A DNA stretch of 64,000 nucleotides, taken from Eumeta japonica (lineage: Eukaryota > Arthropoda > Insecta > Lepidoptera > Psychidae). Shown one piece after another: positions 45,669-57,080 of this stretch. Made by a program: the position numbers and the translations under genes. The stretch's first letter is position 1; every line of letters starts with the position of its first letter. The notes under the pieces were generated by a model. That model ran no database searches. It was not told the DNA's origin and was given only the letters and a program-made list of their open reading frames with translations. Where the stretch lies: NCBI GenBank assembly GCA_005406025.1, contig BGZK01000297.1:372001-436000 (forward strand), read 5' to 3'.

Positions 45669-45698
45669 GAAGGTTATGTGCACACGCACATAACCTTC
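45669..45698. repeat. Perfect hairpin, 13-bp arms, 4-bp loop
   Basis: 'gaaggttatgtgc' and 'gcacataaccttc' are exact reverse complements around 'acac'. Confidence 0.88.
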
Positions 45699-46051
45699 AG
45701 GCGGAATGTATGAGAAATCATCGCGATTAAAACAACCAATAAATATTGTCTCGGGTTAGTAATTAATTGTGTTCTCATTTTGATTTTCTTTTTTAATAAT
45801 AGTTGGTCAAGAAAAGTATTTTATTACCATGAATTAATAAAATACTAATTTACTTTCATTTTAATTTTTTTAACCCCAAACTCTATTCCTGCATGTTTTG
45901 CAAAAAAAGTTTCATTTCACGTCGTGTGTCCGATGCACACAGTTTTTTTTTTCATCAAGAATCCCAACGATTTTTAAAAATAAGATGAATATGAAAAATG
46001 CCGACAAGGGTTCTATAAAAATTTTTAACATGAACAAAGTATAGACGTTTT
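45699..46051. other. AT-rich non-coding stretch
   Basis: Nothing recognised. Confidence 0.45.
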
Positions 46052-46271
46052 CCTGCAACATGCGTTAACACGCAGCATACAACCCACCGCTGACCCTCGA
46101 ATATGTTCTTCCACTAGAAACTCAATGAATCAAATAATAATTCGAGAGGATCGATACATCTTGAAATACTAACAGTCGCTTAGGTTAGATTAGGTTATTG
46201 AATTTGTAGTAGAAGAGCAGATTCGAGGGTCAACGGTGGATTGCATGCTGCATGACACTGCATATTGCAGG
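46052..46271. mobile_element. 220-bp MITE with terminal inverted repeats of about 60 bp
   Basis: The left end 'cctgcaacatgcgttaacac' continues 'gcagcatacaacccaccgct' and 'gaccctcgaat'. The right end mirrors it: 'attcgagggtcaacggtgga' then 'ttgcatgctgcatgacactg' and 'catattgcagg'. The loop holds 'taggttagattaggtta', which resembles the insect telomere word TTAGG but is too short and irregular to be telomeric. No coding capacity. I recall similar 'gaccctcgaat...' palindromic elements in Lepidoptera; the superfamily is unknown. Confidence 0.75.
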
Positions 46272-46639
46272 CAAGCTTCTTATTATGAATTTCTAGAATT
46301 TAACTGAATATCAAAACTTATGTCCAATGTATCTTCAAGTTATCCTCTTAGTTTTGGGGAATTTGGAAGGTGGCTCACCTACTGTCCTAGTGTCCGAATT
46401 CAATTTCAAATTGAGGAAATGAGCCGTGAAACAAAACGATGTTATTAATATAATATCCACGTCTGTCTGCCAGAGACGTTCCTATTGTGCGTATGTATTT
46501 TGTTCATAGGATGCATTGTGTATTTAGTACCAGAGCTCTCGAGCTTTGCGACACCTTTCGAGTTAACTGTGGAAATGTGATAAATTCCCTCAGCATAAAT
46601 TGCTTATGTTCATTTCTAGTAATAAATATTTAAATACAT
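46272..46639. other. Non-coding stretch, nothing recognised
   Basis: No feature supported. Confidence 0.4.
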
Positions 46640-46990
46640 AATATATACACACTACAATAATATTCAAAACTTAAATGATTTGTGCCTTCACGTTAAAAAT
46701 GTCATGTAGTGCCATTCGTTATTGAAAACTTTGGGTTAAGTCTACTCTTATCTTACCACTGTGCCACGTTTCGTAGCACAGCAACAATGCAAATATTTCA
46801 AAATTCTACGAGATGGCACTCTAGACCAACGTGTAAAATTTATATTTTTTTGACACGTCTTTCCAATTGAAGATACTTGTATAAAAATAAACTTGAAAAA
46901 AAAAACCTTATCAAACCACAAGTCTTCATAGAAATTGTAATAGCGGTTTCCCGGATATCGATGTAAAAATTTGTAGATTGTGTATTCCCA
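46640..46990 (+). repeat. Dispersed repeat family B, copy 2
   Basis: Shares with copy 1 'cacgttaaaaatgtc', 'cgttattgaaaac', 'ctacgagatggcactctaga' and 'gaagatacttgtataaaaa'. It also carries 'atgcaaatatttcaaaattc' ahead of the core. Non-coding; a minus-strand frame of 83 codons over it is chance. Confidence 0.5.
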
Positions 46991-47099
46991 ATTGCTCACT
47001 TAAAACACCTTTCTACCTTTTTCGTGTTAATAGGGCAATTTATTACTTAATTTAGATTTTTGGCGTGGCATTTTAAATTTCGCAATCGCGTCAATATAA
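46991..47099. other. Short non-coding stretch
   Basis: Nothing recognised. Confidence 0.4.
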
Positions 47100-47375
47100 A
47101 ATAATCGAGTATGACGGCCGGCCCTCAGAGGCGGCGCGCGCGATCGGCCGCGACGCGCAGACGCGTCGGCAGGCGCAGCGTTCGATTTAATTCGCAACAA
47201 TCATGTGCTATTCCCATTTACTTGCCCGACCCGACTCGATATCCGGAGCGATTGACTTATGCAAATCGTGCGTCGGTGAGATCTGTATCGAACGGGGGTC
47301 GTGCACCGGCCGAACGGGCGACGGACGGCCACTGCAATCGGACGTCGTCAGCTGCGGTACCTAGTTACAAATTAA
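47100..47375. promoter_or_regulatory. CpG-rich island
   Basis: 'gaggcggcgcgcgcgatcgg' and 'gcgtcggcaggcgcagcg' lead a 275-bp GC-rich block. A plus-strand frame (47111-47389) is Arg/Ala/Ser-rich as expected from composition and matches nothing. It could be a CpG-rich regulatory element. Confidence 0.2.
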
Positions 47376-47959
47376 ATTCAAAATACTGACACTTAAAATA
47401 TGTTGCAATGATTTTAGAATTTATCACTCCTTGGACGTGCAGTTTCTCTCTACAAGAATGTTATTGCTCGTTATTTTTTAAGGGAAAATTTGAAGGTTCA
47501 AATTTAAATTCCAAATTCAATTTTAATTACATGAAATCAAAAACAAATGTAATTAAAAAAAAACTGTACTATGATCTTTGTCCTCTGAATGTTTGCAAAT
47601 TTTCTAATAATCGTTTCTATCTTGTGTTTCTTTACTTTTTTTAAAATATTTATATACAAAATGTACTTTCTGTTGAGTTTGAGACGTTAATGAACATTTA
47701 AAGAATTCTCCATTCTATACAGTTGAGCGATATCAAAAGACGGTTTATATTAATTTCTACTATATATCGATATTATATTGATCATTATTTTCCTTAAATA
47801 TTCAATTTCCATATATTATAAACCGTGGTGCCAGATTCCAATTCCTTCGCAAATTGTCCGAAGGGCCCGATCACAACACTACTATTATAAACGCATCGTC
47901 TTCCCAAAGCAAGATGGCGTAAGCCATCGGGCTGTGAAAACGACCTAAGTAAGTAAATC
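47376..47959. other. Non-coding stretch, nothing recognised
   Basis: AT-rich. The stretch 47820-47940 ('gtccgaagggcccgatc') may be an eroded repeat I cannot name. Confidence 0.4.
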
Positions 47960-48345
47960 TAGCTGTTTATTTCTTTCTTATATTTATTATATTGTTTAAT
48001 GCAATAATCAAGAATGCTATGACATCAATAATATCTAATTCTCTTTTCTTATCAAAGGAGTTCCAGAAACATATTTTACATACGTAGTAGAGGGATATAC
48101 ATTTCTTCATATTAAAAAGTAAGGTATTTGAATTCAGCAATTTTTCGACTTCAGAGATAGCAATGTTCACAACTTTCTATATAAGCGAGTTGTTGTTTTT
48201 TGACTTTGAGTAACAATAAGGTAAGTATCATCTGTAAATAATGCTATCTCATAAATATCCTTTATAAGGTCAAGTAAGTCATTGATATGGACTAAAAACA
48301 GAAACTGACCTAAAATTGATAGCGGTTAATCTTTGATCCGAGCTC
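47960..48345 (-). pseudogene. Non-LTR retrotransposon reverse-transcriptase fragment (Jockey/CR1-like)
   Basis: On the minus strand 48195-48325 reads LSILGQFLFLVHINDLLDLI and then EIALFTDDTYLIV. These are reverse-transcriptase motifs B (QGS.LGPLLF...IND) and C (normally FADDT, here FTDDT with both catalytic Asp kept). After a stop and a frame change, 47967-48170 continues VNIAISEVEKLLNSNTLLFN, the usual W...N.L.LN block. About 130 codons survive. The rest of the element is missing, and this is a different family from the LINE at 14-17.9 kb. Confidence 0.75.
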
Positions 48346-49165
48346 GAGGACAATGAGTTCTGAGGACCTTATGCCTCAGACCTCAACTCTTCGAATTCGG
48401 TTATTCAAATACGATTAAATGAGAATTTTTGGATTAAGCCCGACCTTGGACGATACGAGTATACTTGTGATATAAGATTTTATAATTTTATAAGTTATTA
48501 TTCATTATAATTTATTATTGTATTTTACTAAATGCGTGTATAAAATCGTTAATATATGCTATTAATTAATAAAGAGTTGCTGGGAGAAACGAAAACCCTG
48601 ATTACACAGCGTCGAATTCCGATCAAATCTTCGATTTTTTTAAGAAACTGAATGAGTGTATAAAGCCACAATTCATGCTAATATCGACTGAAGAGCACCG
48701 TTGTGAAAAAGGCTTCCTGACCGTACCGAAATAAATACATTAACATTGTCAAAATGAATAGATTAAGCTTAAAAATAATACATTTTCATTAGTATAAAAT
48801 ATAGAATTATTATCATTTTCATAATTAGTTTATTAATATATCAGAATAAATAGATCAGTTTTAAAAGCTCATAATGTAACTATATACTTAAATTATAAAA
48901 TAATCAAAGATAAAACAAAAAAGATTGTGGAACTCTGATGAGCTTCACTCACTCAGCGGGATTGCTGCGCGCGCAGCGGGAAGCGAGCCTATAGCTGTTA
49001 AAACGTGCTAACTGCGACTAATGCATTTGCAATGTAAATGCGTATTTTTATATGCACACAATTTAGTGTCACGTGACTACATCACCGGCTATTAAACGGG
49101 TAGTTGACATTAAAAGGACTATTACGATAAAAAGTAGAATGGTATTAACAGGACGGGACTTAAAT
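48346..49165. other. AT-rich non-coding stretch, nothing recognised
   Basis: No feature supported; a small GC-rich bit at 48950-48990. Confidence 0.45.
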
Positions 49166-49315
49166 TTTTAAAGGTCGCCCACACTGCAGCGAAGCGGGTG
49201 CACAGAGCGATGAGCGGAGCGGTATACACAAACAACTGGAAAAGGAAGCGAACCGAAGACAAAACTGTAAGAGTTCGACATGGTACAGCGGTGCGAGCGA
49301 TAGAGTAGTAAAGCC
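49166..49315. repeat. Possible repeat fragment rich in 'gagcg' words
   Basis: 'cacactgcagcgaagcgggt', 'gagcgatgagcggagcgg' and 'gtgcgagcgatag' resemble a lepidopteran interspersed element I have seen, but no partner copy exists in the window, so the call is weak. It abuts family D copy 2. Confidence 0.25.
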
Positions 49316-49640
49316 ATGCTGTTATCGACTTGGCTACAGTACGAAATCAGGCCAGCTCGACCGCTGAGGTACTACAATCTCACAGAATACAGACGCGAAG
49401 TGACAACTTCCTCAGTTGTATTTCCTCACTCCACTCCCCCTCCATCAATACTATCTGCATTAGGTATTCTATTCCTACCCAGGAAGTCGACAACGCACAA
49501 ACGACTTTTTTGGGATTATAAGTATCCAAGGGCAGCGATGACTACGTACTCTCTGGAGACTTGTAAGCCTCTTTCCTCCTGTACCCCTCGAAATAGATAT
49601 AAAGACAACAACGACATAAAATGCTCATCACGGTGGCAGT
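49316..49640 (+). repeat. Dispersed repeat family D, copy 2
   Basis: 'cacagaatacagacgcgaag' and 'tgacaacttcctcagttg' match copy 1 near 6477-6520. The 3' module 'ctattcctacccaggaagtc', 'gacaacgcacaaacgac', 'atccaagggcagcgatgact' and 'acttgtaagcctcttt' aligns with the reversed copy at 52560-52760. The 123-codon open frame here is the repeat, not a gene. Confidence 0.6.
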
Positions 49641-51736
49641 GGTCACGCAATGTTATTATTACGTTATATAGAAAACTGCGATTGTAAATATTTCCATTTG
49701 GTATTGTCTTGCTAATAACTTGTATTAAGCGGACCATTGTGATCAGATCTATGAAGCGCTATATAATTTTGTATTTACTAATATTACTACTGATTTCTTC
49801 TTTATGTATTTGCAATTAAACGAATATAGAAATAGCTTGTTTTTCAAATGTATTTGATAAAGTTCGCACAGGAATAAAAAGTAAGGATCCAAAAGAAATC
49901 GCATAATTTTAACATCCAATTTTTAATGAGCGGGGCGCTATCAAGGGTGAAATTGATAATGAAAAATTGTTTAAAAGAGGGTATTGTGGAAAGAGAACCT
50001 CAAAAATTAGATTAAGCAAATATTTTGTGAAAGAGTGTACTATGCAATCTTTGAATACTTAAAGGATAAATGAACATAACCAGCTCAACTTCCTACAGGT
50101 TCGTTTTTTTTTGCAATAGTTTTATACATGATTAGATTCTATATAATTTTGGTTTGACAAGAACTACCCTCAAGATTCTAGCTCATTATTCTTGAAGATT
50201 AATGCTGATGATAATGATAATGATTAATGCCTTACGAATGAGTGGAAGTTTTATAAAAAGTGGTAATTTTTTAATACTGCAAACACTTAAAATGTTGTGT
50301 GACTTTTTTTAAATATAACCTACAAAATAAAGATAGTTGGAATTTGATGTTTGAAAACAATGTGACGATATGTATTTGTGTACAGTTTTCTTAGTAAAAA
50401 TAAGAAAATATGTTCTTTTAATCTAAATACGAATTTAAAAGAAACAAATTAAAATACGATTGTGTAATTTTTACTGAGAATTAATTCTCGTAGTTAACTA
50501 CGTGGATTACGACCTCTATTAATGAAAATTTGAATTTTGACAAGACTTCATTTTATACTACGAACACTTGAGATTGTTAAAAAAAAAATAAATAAAAACT
50601 TGTAATTATTATTGAATTACAACAACAAGATTAGTTCATCTGCTCGCATAAAATCTATAGATTTATTTACGTCTACCGAGGACGTAATAATTAAACGTAT
50701 AAAAATTTAGATCTCCTTTTGCACCTGCCTAAATATTTTTAAGAGTTTTCTAAACCTTCCCGGTCAAAAACTCAGCCAAAGAAATCGTTAAATTACCTGC
50801 CGCTGATTCGAAATGCCAACGCAATTGAGCCACGCCCTTACATCACTCCTCTTTGTAGTATTTCTTTTTATGGTTGTGCCACTTACGATCAAAGGAGTGC
50901 TCTACATGGTATTTCATAGTATAAATTTTATGCACATTTTCGCATAGACCATAACAAATTTTCAGATTATAACAAAATTTCACTAATCGTTTCTTAGCCT
51001 GTATATTATGACGCTTATAGAAATCGTTAGATTGCGTGCGAGTTGTGGCGCAAACCGACTCCTACACGGGCCCGCTCCGACCGATGCCGGGGAACGAATT
51101 TGGATCCCGCTGGTTATTTCAATTTCCACGTTCTCATGCTACCGATTTAATGCTTATTACCTTTTTGATGTAATTTATTAGATCTGGGCTTCGACGCCTC
51201 AGCGGCTAGGAGCGATTTTATCTTCGGGAATAATTATGATTGAATAGTGTTGGACACGGTTTAATTTCACGGATGAAATGGATTTCGACGTCCATATATT
51301 GATCATGTGCGTGTGTGCATAATAAATCATGCACATATTAAAAAAAAATTGAGTAAAAGTTGATCTTGTAGACCGGCTCCAAAATTTTCACAATGTTTTG
51401 AGCTCGATAAGCACGAAAAAATTTATTAATCACATTTTCGATTTCAAAATTATCAAAATTAAATTAAATCTTTATGTTTCTGCATTACCGTACGGGAAAG
51501 TATCCATTTGATATCGTTATATTGAAAAACCTGTAATTATTACAAACAGTTTTTAAATGGACTTGACATATGTATTCAAATCCTTAAACATTTACGAATA
51601 AAAGTGAACGGCTTGACAGATAACTTTCAGTACAAATTTTAAATTAAAGTTAACCTTACAGTATTATCATCATTGAATTTTCTTCAAAAATAATAATACT
51701 TTTTTTTTGGCTACTTTATGTTATTTGACTATATAC
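49641..51736. other. AT-rich non-coding stretch, nothing recognised
   Basis: About 2.1 kb, with a modest GC-richer interval at 51030-51110. No protein-like frame. Confidence 0.5.
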
Positions 51737-51911
51737 ATGGGCGCCGGAACAATTATTTTTAAAGGGGGTGCATACGAATAACAGATATTTTATTTCTATA
51801 CATTACACTTCTGTAAAACAAATAAGTAAATATCTTTTTTCGTGTATTCTCTTCCCGCACAGGCAAAACCAGGAGGTGCACACCCTTGCCCTACCTGCGA
51901 CTCCCCTTATA
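51737..51911 (+). repeat. Lepidopteran interspersed repeat fragment (gggcgccgg type)
   Basis: 'catgggcgccggaacaatta', 'aaagggggtgcatacgaata' and 'caggaggtgcacacccttgc' are phrases I recognise from a common lepidopteran non-coding repeat that begins with a gcgccgg end. The mirrored right end ('ccggcgcc') is absent, so the copy is partial. Confidence 0.4.
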
Positions 51912-52189
51912 CTGTAAATTGATTTGAGTTCTATGTTTTGCTTTATCTGTTTGTATATGAATTTTGACTTTTAATTAAATTGCAACTAAACAAAAATTTC
52001 ACTAAAACGGTTATATACATTCGCAAAAAAACTTTATCTGCCTGCTATGTTTCCTTGGACAAAGTACCATACCAATTATGATGAAATAAATTTTTCTAAA
52101 CAAATGTTTCACTTTATGGCGCTGGGTTCAACTCAAATGATTCGATCGGTTCTTATAGTATTGTAAAAACAGTTAATTAAAGAAAAGAA
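51912..52189. other. Short non-coding stretch
   Basis: Nothing recognised. Confidence 0.4.
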
Positions 52190-52248
52190 GATACGAAATA
52201 ACTCACCAAAAGCTCTCGTATTTCGCTTTTGGTGAGTTATTTCATATC
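52190..52248. repeat. Hairpin, 24-bp arms, one mismatch
   Basis: The left arm 52190-52213 ('gatacgaaataactcaccaa' and on) pairs with 52225-52248 ('ttggtgagttatttcatatc' at its end), with an 11-base loop and one mismatched pair. Confidence 0.88.
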
Positions 52249-52559
52249 TAAAATATTCGGTTTCACTAAGGGTAAATGTACAAGCGATGCAGGAGCCGGT
52301 TTGCAATAACGCACTTTGAGCCTAGGAGGATGCATACGATTATGCCGTTAACGCAGTTTTAATCAGGAAAATAAACATTAACGCAAGTGCGAATTTCAAT
52401 TATGTATCAAATTTAGTTCTACTTAAGTAACAGGAGACAGATAATGATCCTAAATAGGAGTTAATGTTCTTGACCGTCGGTAATGATGGCAATCCTTCAG
52501 AGACCTAATTTGGAATATTTTTTTTTATTTTTCATAACGATTTGCCATACTTGTTGCCG
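52249..52559. other. Non-coding stretch, nothing recognised
   Basis: No feature supported. Confidence 0.4.
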
Positions 52560-52760
52560 GCGTTAAGAGAGGCTGGCATCTATTTTTGTAACATTTTCGA
52601 GAGACAGACGAGTTTGCGGGCCGCCAGAGTAAGTGGTCACCGTCGCCATGGACATCCGCAGTCCTAAAGGAGTTACCGGCGCGCTGCTGGCCTCTTGGGC
52701 AGGAATACGAGATCTGATGTAGGCGGATCTGTGGAAGGGCAATGGGGTGTCGGAAAGAGG
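52560..52760 (-). repeat. Dispersed repeat family D, copy 3 (reversed)
   Basis: On the minus strand it reads 'cgtattcctgcccaagaggc', 'cagcagcgcgccggtaactc', 'ggactgcggatgtccatggc', 'gacggtgaccacttactctg' and 'gcggcccgcaaactcgtc'. I recognise this module from many lepidopteran genomes. Its order matches the 3' part of copy 2; the 5' hairpin part seen in copy 1 is not evident. The minus-strand 68-codon frame is the repeat. Confidence 0.7.
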
Positions 52761-55539
52761 CGTGAGCATTTCGCTCTATTTATCTATGATACGAAATTAG
52801 TTTTTAAAATTGATAGAGAAAAAAAGCGATTAGAAAAGAAGACTGTGCTTTTCTTTCCAAATGGGTTTGCTGCAAATAAATTTATTTGTCGAGGAAAATA
52901 AGGCCAAATTTGGAAAATTTGCATTGCCTATAATGTTAAATTTGAGAATACGAAACTTATATTAAATGATATTAAGGTAATTGCATACGTTAGTGTTTAA
53001 GGTATCACTTTAAACTCAATGGTGTCGGCATATGTCGTAATTGTCTGACTTATCCGGCTGCTAACGCGATTAACAGCATTGGACTTAGAACAAATATTAA
53101 AACTGCATGACTAGTATTTTACAGACAGGTATTTTAGTACACAGTAAAATACCATACGGTACATGTAAGGCATATTACAACATATATAAGGCATGAAAAT
53201 TATTGTAAATATTGTCAAAATTAATGGTTTTTAATACTTATAGTCGACACTGTCAACTTCAAGAAACATACAGAGTACTTACATTTCTATTTTCTCGAGA
53301 ACAAAATCGATATAAGTGTGAATAAGAAAATGGTGATGGTGGGGGTGATGGGGATGCGAATTTACAGCGTACATATAAAAATAGTACGGCTGAAAGATAT
53401 TAACCCAAGGTTCTAGCGAGGTTAAATGCATTGAACGGGACGCAACCGGTATTGGACTTGCGGCCGGTGCCCACTGCGGAACTGCGTATTGAAGGGCTTA
53501 ACAATATTTTTATGATTGGAACCGAAAGCGATCATGCGGTTAAAAACTACTTGACTAAATTGAAATAACGTATCTAAATTAGTTTAAATTAAAAACTTGT
53601 ATTTTTGGTAACAACCAATAAAATGAATTCCCGGGGAACCTTTCAGAGGCGTGTTCTTCCTGATGTCATCGACAAACATCGCCATGGCTCCCTTGATTTG
53701 TACGAAATTTCTATAAAGAAATATAAGCAAACTTTCCTCATGAATCAATCCAGCTATTAACGAAATCGGCATTGGAATCCTGGCACTAGTTTCTGATGAT
53801 AGCCTTCAAAGACAGACGGAGAGACGTCCCGGGCAATTTCAATTTATACATAACGTAAACGATTGCCGCTTACGAAATCAAACGTAATATTAAAATCCAT
53901 GCGATTGACTGCGTAAATCGAATATTTGTATGGTACGGGTGTGCGGCCGTGCGCCGCGTGCAAGCTGAACGCATCTACATGATAGTCGACATAAATTCTC
54001 AGTGACGCGCTCCTCCCGCCCTGCCAGCGCTCGGCGAGACAGAAACATAACCTCGTGTGAAGAAGTCCCGCATTTATAAGTTGACAGCGTTAATTGCGGC
54101 ATGCATTCTAATCGCTCGGCGATAAAATCGTGTAAGCTAAGAAGTAAAAGATTGTGCGCCCACGCCTCATATCTTTATGACGCCGATCGGCAAAAGGACG
54201 AGTGTATTAAGTATGGCGATGTCTTTCTTGTATTTAACGAGGTGTTTCTTTATTTTAATCGTGAGGTCGATTTCCGAGACCCGTTCCGGAATTGTGTAGT
54301 TAGGCCGTAAAAATAAAACCCTACATACCCAGGTAATAAAACTAGTTCTCCATGCGCTATCGTCCACACTATCATAATAATTCGAAAACTACAGATTTTG
54401 ATGCAGGTTTTGCTGTTATAAATGTAACAAAATATTTATATTACACATTCACACACATATGCCACGATGATCTCGCAAGCTGCTCTAAGGAATTCATTGA
54501 AAATTTTTATTTTGATTAATGGTCGCTTTTTAAGCTTATCTATAAAAGTGTTGTCTTTGGAGAAGTCGTAAAAACGCGATTAAAACAATCGCTCTAGCAC
54601 TATTTGTTATATGAGCACACTTCGCTGTACCGTTGCAATATCAAGGTATTGATATATTGATGTGATGGGACCCCGGTGTGGGCAAACTAAGCAGATGTTA
54701 GGTCTCTTGTTGAACACGACCAAAATGCCAATAAAGAAGAAGGATGTCGCATATATTTTATCGGCGCTTGCAAAAATTTAACTCACTATTTTAGGCATAA
54801 TTCTATCCATAAACTATTAAATTTATAAAAATATTTTAGGTGCTACAAGACTATTTACTAATGATCAATCAACAATCCATCGAAAACCAAAAAATCAATC
54901 AATCGACCAACCTCTGAAGGACGTTCAAAATATATGTTTTTTATTTCTTTTTAAAATTTGTACTTTTTATCGAGATTTAAATATAAAAAGTTAGTTTTAG
55001 TTATTGAAAATAAATTAATAGACTATTAAAATTAATTTATGATATAAATTCTCTAATATTGATTTTGAGTGTTAAAATGATTCATAACTTAATATTCAAT
55101 GATGTCGTTTGTTGTCATAAAAACCTGTAATTTATTAATTTTAATTACATTACAATATACATAATAAAATAGATTTATAGATTTTGAATCTAATTATAAT
55201 TACTGTTCAAGAAAAAAATCAGTATTAGTTCTAAAGTATTTTAATTCTTATTTAATAAGTTAGCCGGTGACAAAACTTACTTCCAGAATGAGTCCTATAA
55301 TAACCGAGTTTCTTTAGTTAACTTACTCACTTAAAAGAAATATCAATTATTGCAAAATATCCTTGACGGTGGACAGTTCGCGCAAATACTTAAACATTTT
55401 GAAAAACGTTGGAAAAAAACATCATTTAAAATTTAGTGATGTAGAAATGGATGGGGGATTGTTATTGTTTGTGCTACAGCCAACTAAGAGTTACGTGTGG
55501 GGATTCGAGTTGGCAAAGTCGGAGGTATCTTAAGTCATA
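52761..55539. other. Largely AT-rich non-coding stretch, nothing recognised
   Basis: About 2.8 kb. Slightly GC-richer parts lie at 53420-53480 and 53930-54040 ('cgggtgtgcggccgtgcgcc'). No open frame has protein-like support. Confidence 0.45.
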
Positions 55540-55665
55540 ACGGCGTTTTTGGCTATGAGAAAGGCCTCTGAGGCCTTTCCAACTGGTGCCCGGGCAACCG
55601 AGCTTTGCTTGGCGTCTTCGAGTTGCCGTGGGAACATGACGACTTCCCACGGGAAAAGTTGCTTA
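55540..55665 (+). repeat. Repeat fragment with two small hairpins
   Basis: A perfect 10-bp-arm hairpin, 'gaaaggcctc', t, 'gaggcctttc', lies at 55559-55579. A second, 'ccgtgggaa' with 'ttcccacgg', lies at about 55626-55652. Between them 'gggcaaccgagctttgcttg' is a phrase I recall from lepidopteran LINE/SINE tails. Its extent is uncertain. Confidence 0.45.
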
Positions 55666-55739
55666 TATTTCCAATGATAATTATTTACATACCTAATAAA
55701 ATACTACATCATAATAGTATAATTCATCCAAGCAAATAT
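55666..55739. other. Short AT-rich spacer
   Basis: Nothing recognised. Confidence 0.4.
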
Positions 55740-56040
55740 TTTATTTAAGTATTGCTACCTGCAGTTTATGGCGTGTAGTGCTATTTGTTGTTGAGAACCA
55801 ATAACATAGCAACAACGTGATCGCTTCAAAAGTCTACCAAATGGCGCTAAATAAAGTAACGTTTAGATTTTTTTATCTCATTTTTCCAGGGAAGACATCA
55901 GTATAAATAACTTGAAAGGCAAAACTGTTTCTAAATACATAAAGCCATAAAGCCGAAAAAATCGTCAGGCTTGTTTCCAAGATAGCCAAGTATAAATATA
56001 TATGCATATAAGAATTTCTCACTTAAAGTATTTAATAGTA
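55740..56040 (+). repeat. Dispersed repeat family B, copy 3
   Basis: 'gtgtagtgctatttgttgtt', 'ctaccaaatggcgctaaata', 'ccagggaagacatcagtata' and 'aataacttgaaaggcaaaac' follow the order of copies 1 and 2. Non-coding. Confidence 0.5.
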
Positions 56041-56639
56041 TTGCTTAAGTGTTAGCCTTCGACACGTTAAAAATAATAGACATTACTATTTTAAAGCACA
56101 GCTCAGCACTAATGTCCATAGGAAATTTTATCATACATTTTTTTGCTGGCTTGTAACTAATTTTTCCCCATCTTAAGCGGCTGATCTTTTTAATTTGCCC
56201 ATTGTCACCTTCTCTTTCATACGACGCGATGCAGTTGCGAAAGCGGCCGCGCGCATACGACATTGATCGGTATGGACAACGAGCTCGGGCGACTGGCGAA
56301 GTCGCGAAAAACAAGAGAGAAAAGGAAGATAGTGTATTAAAAAAATGATAAAGAACTACGCGTCGCTAGAGTTCGATTTATCATCTTAAATTTGCAAACT
56401 GACAAAAAGTTTAAGCACGCTCTTTCAAACCCTTTTGTTTTAAAAAGTCGACAGTAATTCTATACCGTCAATTTCTTAGAGCAAAAGTGTCAGAAAAAAA
56501 AGACTTCGTTACACACTCTAGCATGTTATAAGTCTTCCTATATAGTAGTACGTAGGTATTCTGTTTAAAAAACTCTTCTAGAAATGTCACTTATTTAAAT
56601 AAGATAATAAAGAAGAAATCACACTTTAACATGACATCT
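56041..56639. other. Non-coding stretch, nothing recognised
   Basis: A minus-strand 89-codon frame at 56045-56314 has no recognised domain. Confidence 0.4.
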
Positions 56640-56999
56640 CAGTGACATTGTTCACAACGGGCGCGGGTTTGGCGACGGGAGTTGCGCTCGGCGAAACAGC
56701 GATCGGTGGAAACGAAAGCGACACCTCAAATTACAAGCCATTCCACACCGCACGTCGGCTCGAACAGGAACGATAAATTATTTGAGACTAAATCATTACC
56801 ATTAATTCTTACCGCTAATCGATTCCCGTATCGGTTAATTAAATTCTAATAAGATGTCGATCGCGATCCGAGCGAGCGGCGATCGATTTTAAAGATCTTC
56901 TACTCGGCCCGTCATTTTGCCATTACGGTGCGATCTGCGCTAATGAAATTAACGATACGCGAGGCGAGCACGCCCACTCATTACCCCGCTATTCGGTTA
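56640..56999. promoter_or_regulatory. Candidate enhancer: CpG-rich, dense homeodomain-type motifs
   Basis: GC-rich shoulders ('gggcgcgggtttggcgacgg', 'tcgatcgcgatccgagcgag') surround 'ctaatcgattcccg', TTAATTAA (56835-56842), 'cattaattctt', 'ctaatgaaattaacgat' and several GATCG words. Many TAAT cores occur within about 200 bp. This is the strongest cluster of the kind in the window. It resembles insect conserved non-coding elements near developmental genes; no coding frame competes with it. Confidence 0.33.
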
Positions 57000-57080
57000 A
57001 ACACACATGCGTGCGCACGCACACGCACGCGCACCCGCTGCTGTTCATCCTCTACTCACAAAACGCGCGCACCACGCGCA
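57000..57080. repeat. (CA/CG)n microsatellite and CpG-rich tail
   Basis: 'acacacatgcgtgcgcacgc' followed by 'acacgcacgcgcaccc' and 'acgcgcgcaccacgcgcacc'. Purine-pyrimidine alternation comparable to 33698-33740; it borders the candidate enhancer. Confidence 0.85.

Noticed and set aside
46180..46200. Telomeric TTAGG array
   Set aside because: Only three irregular units inside the loop of a MITE; real telomeric arrays are long and regular.
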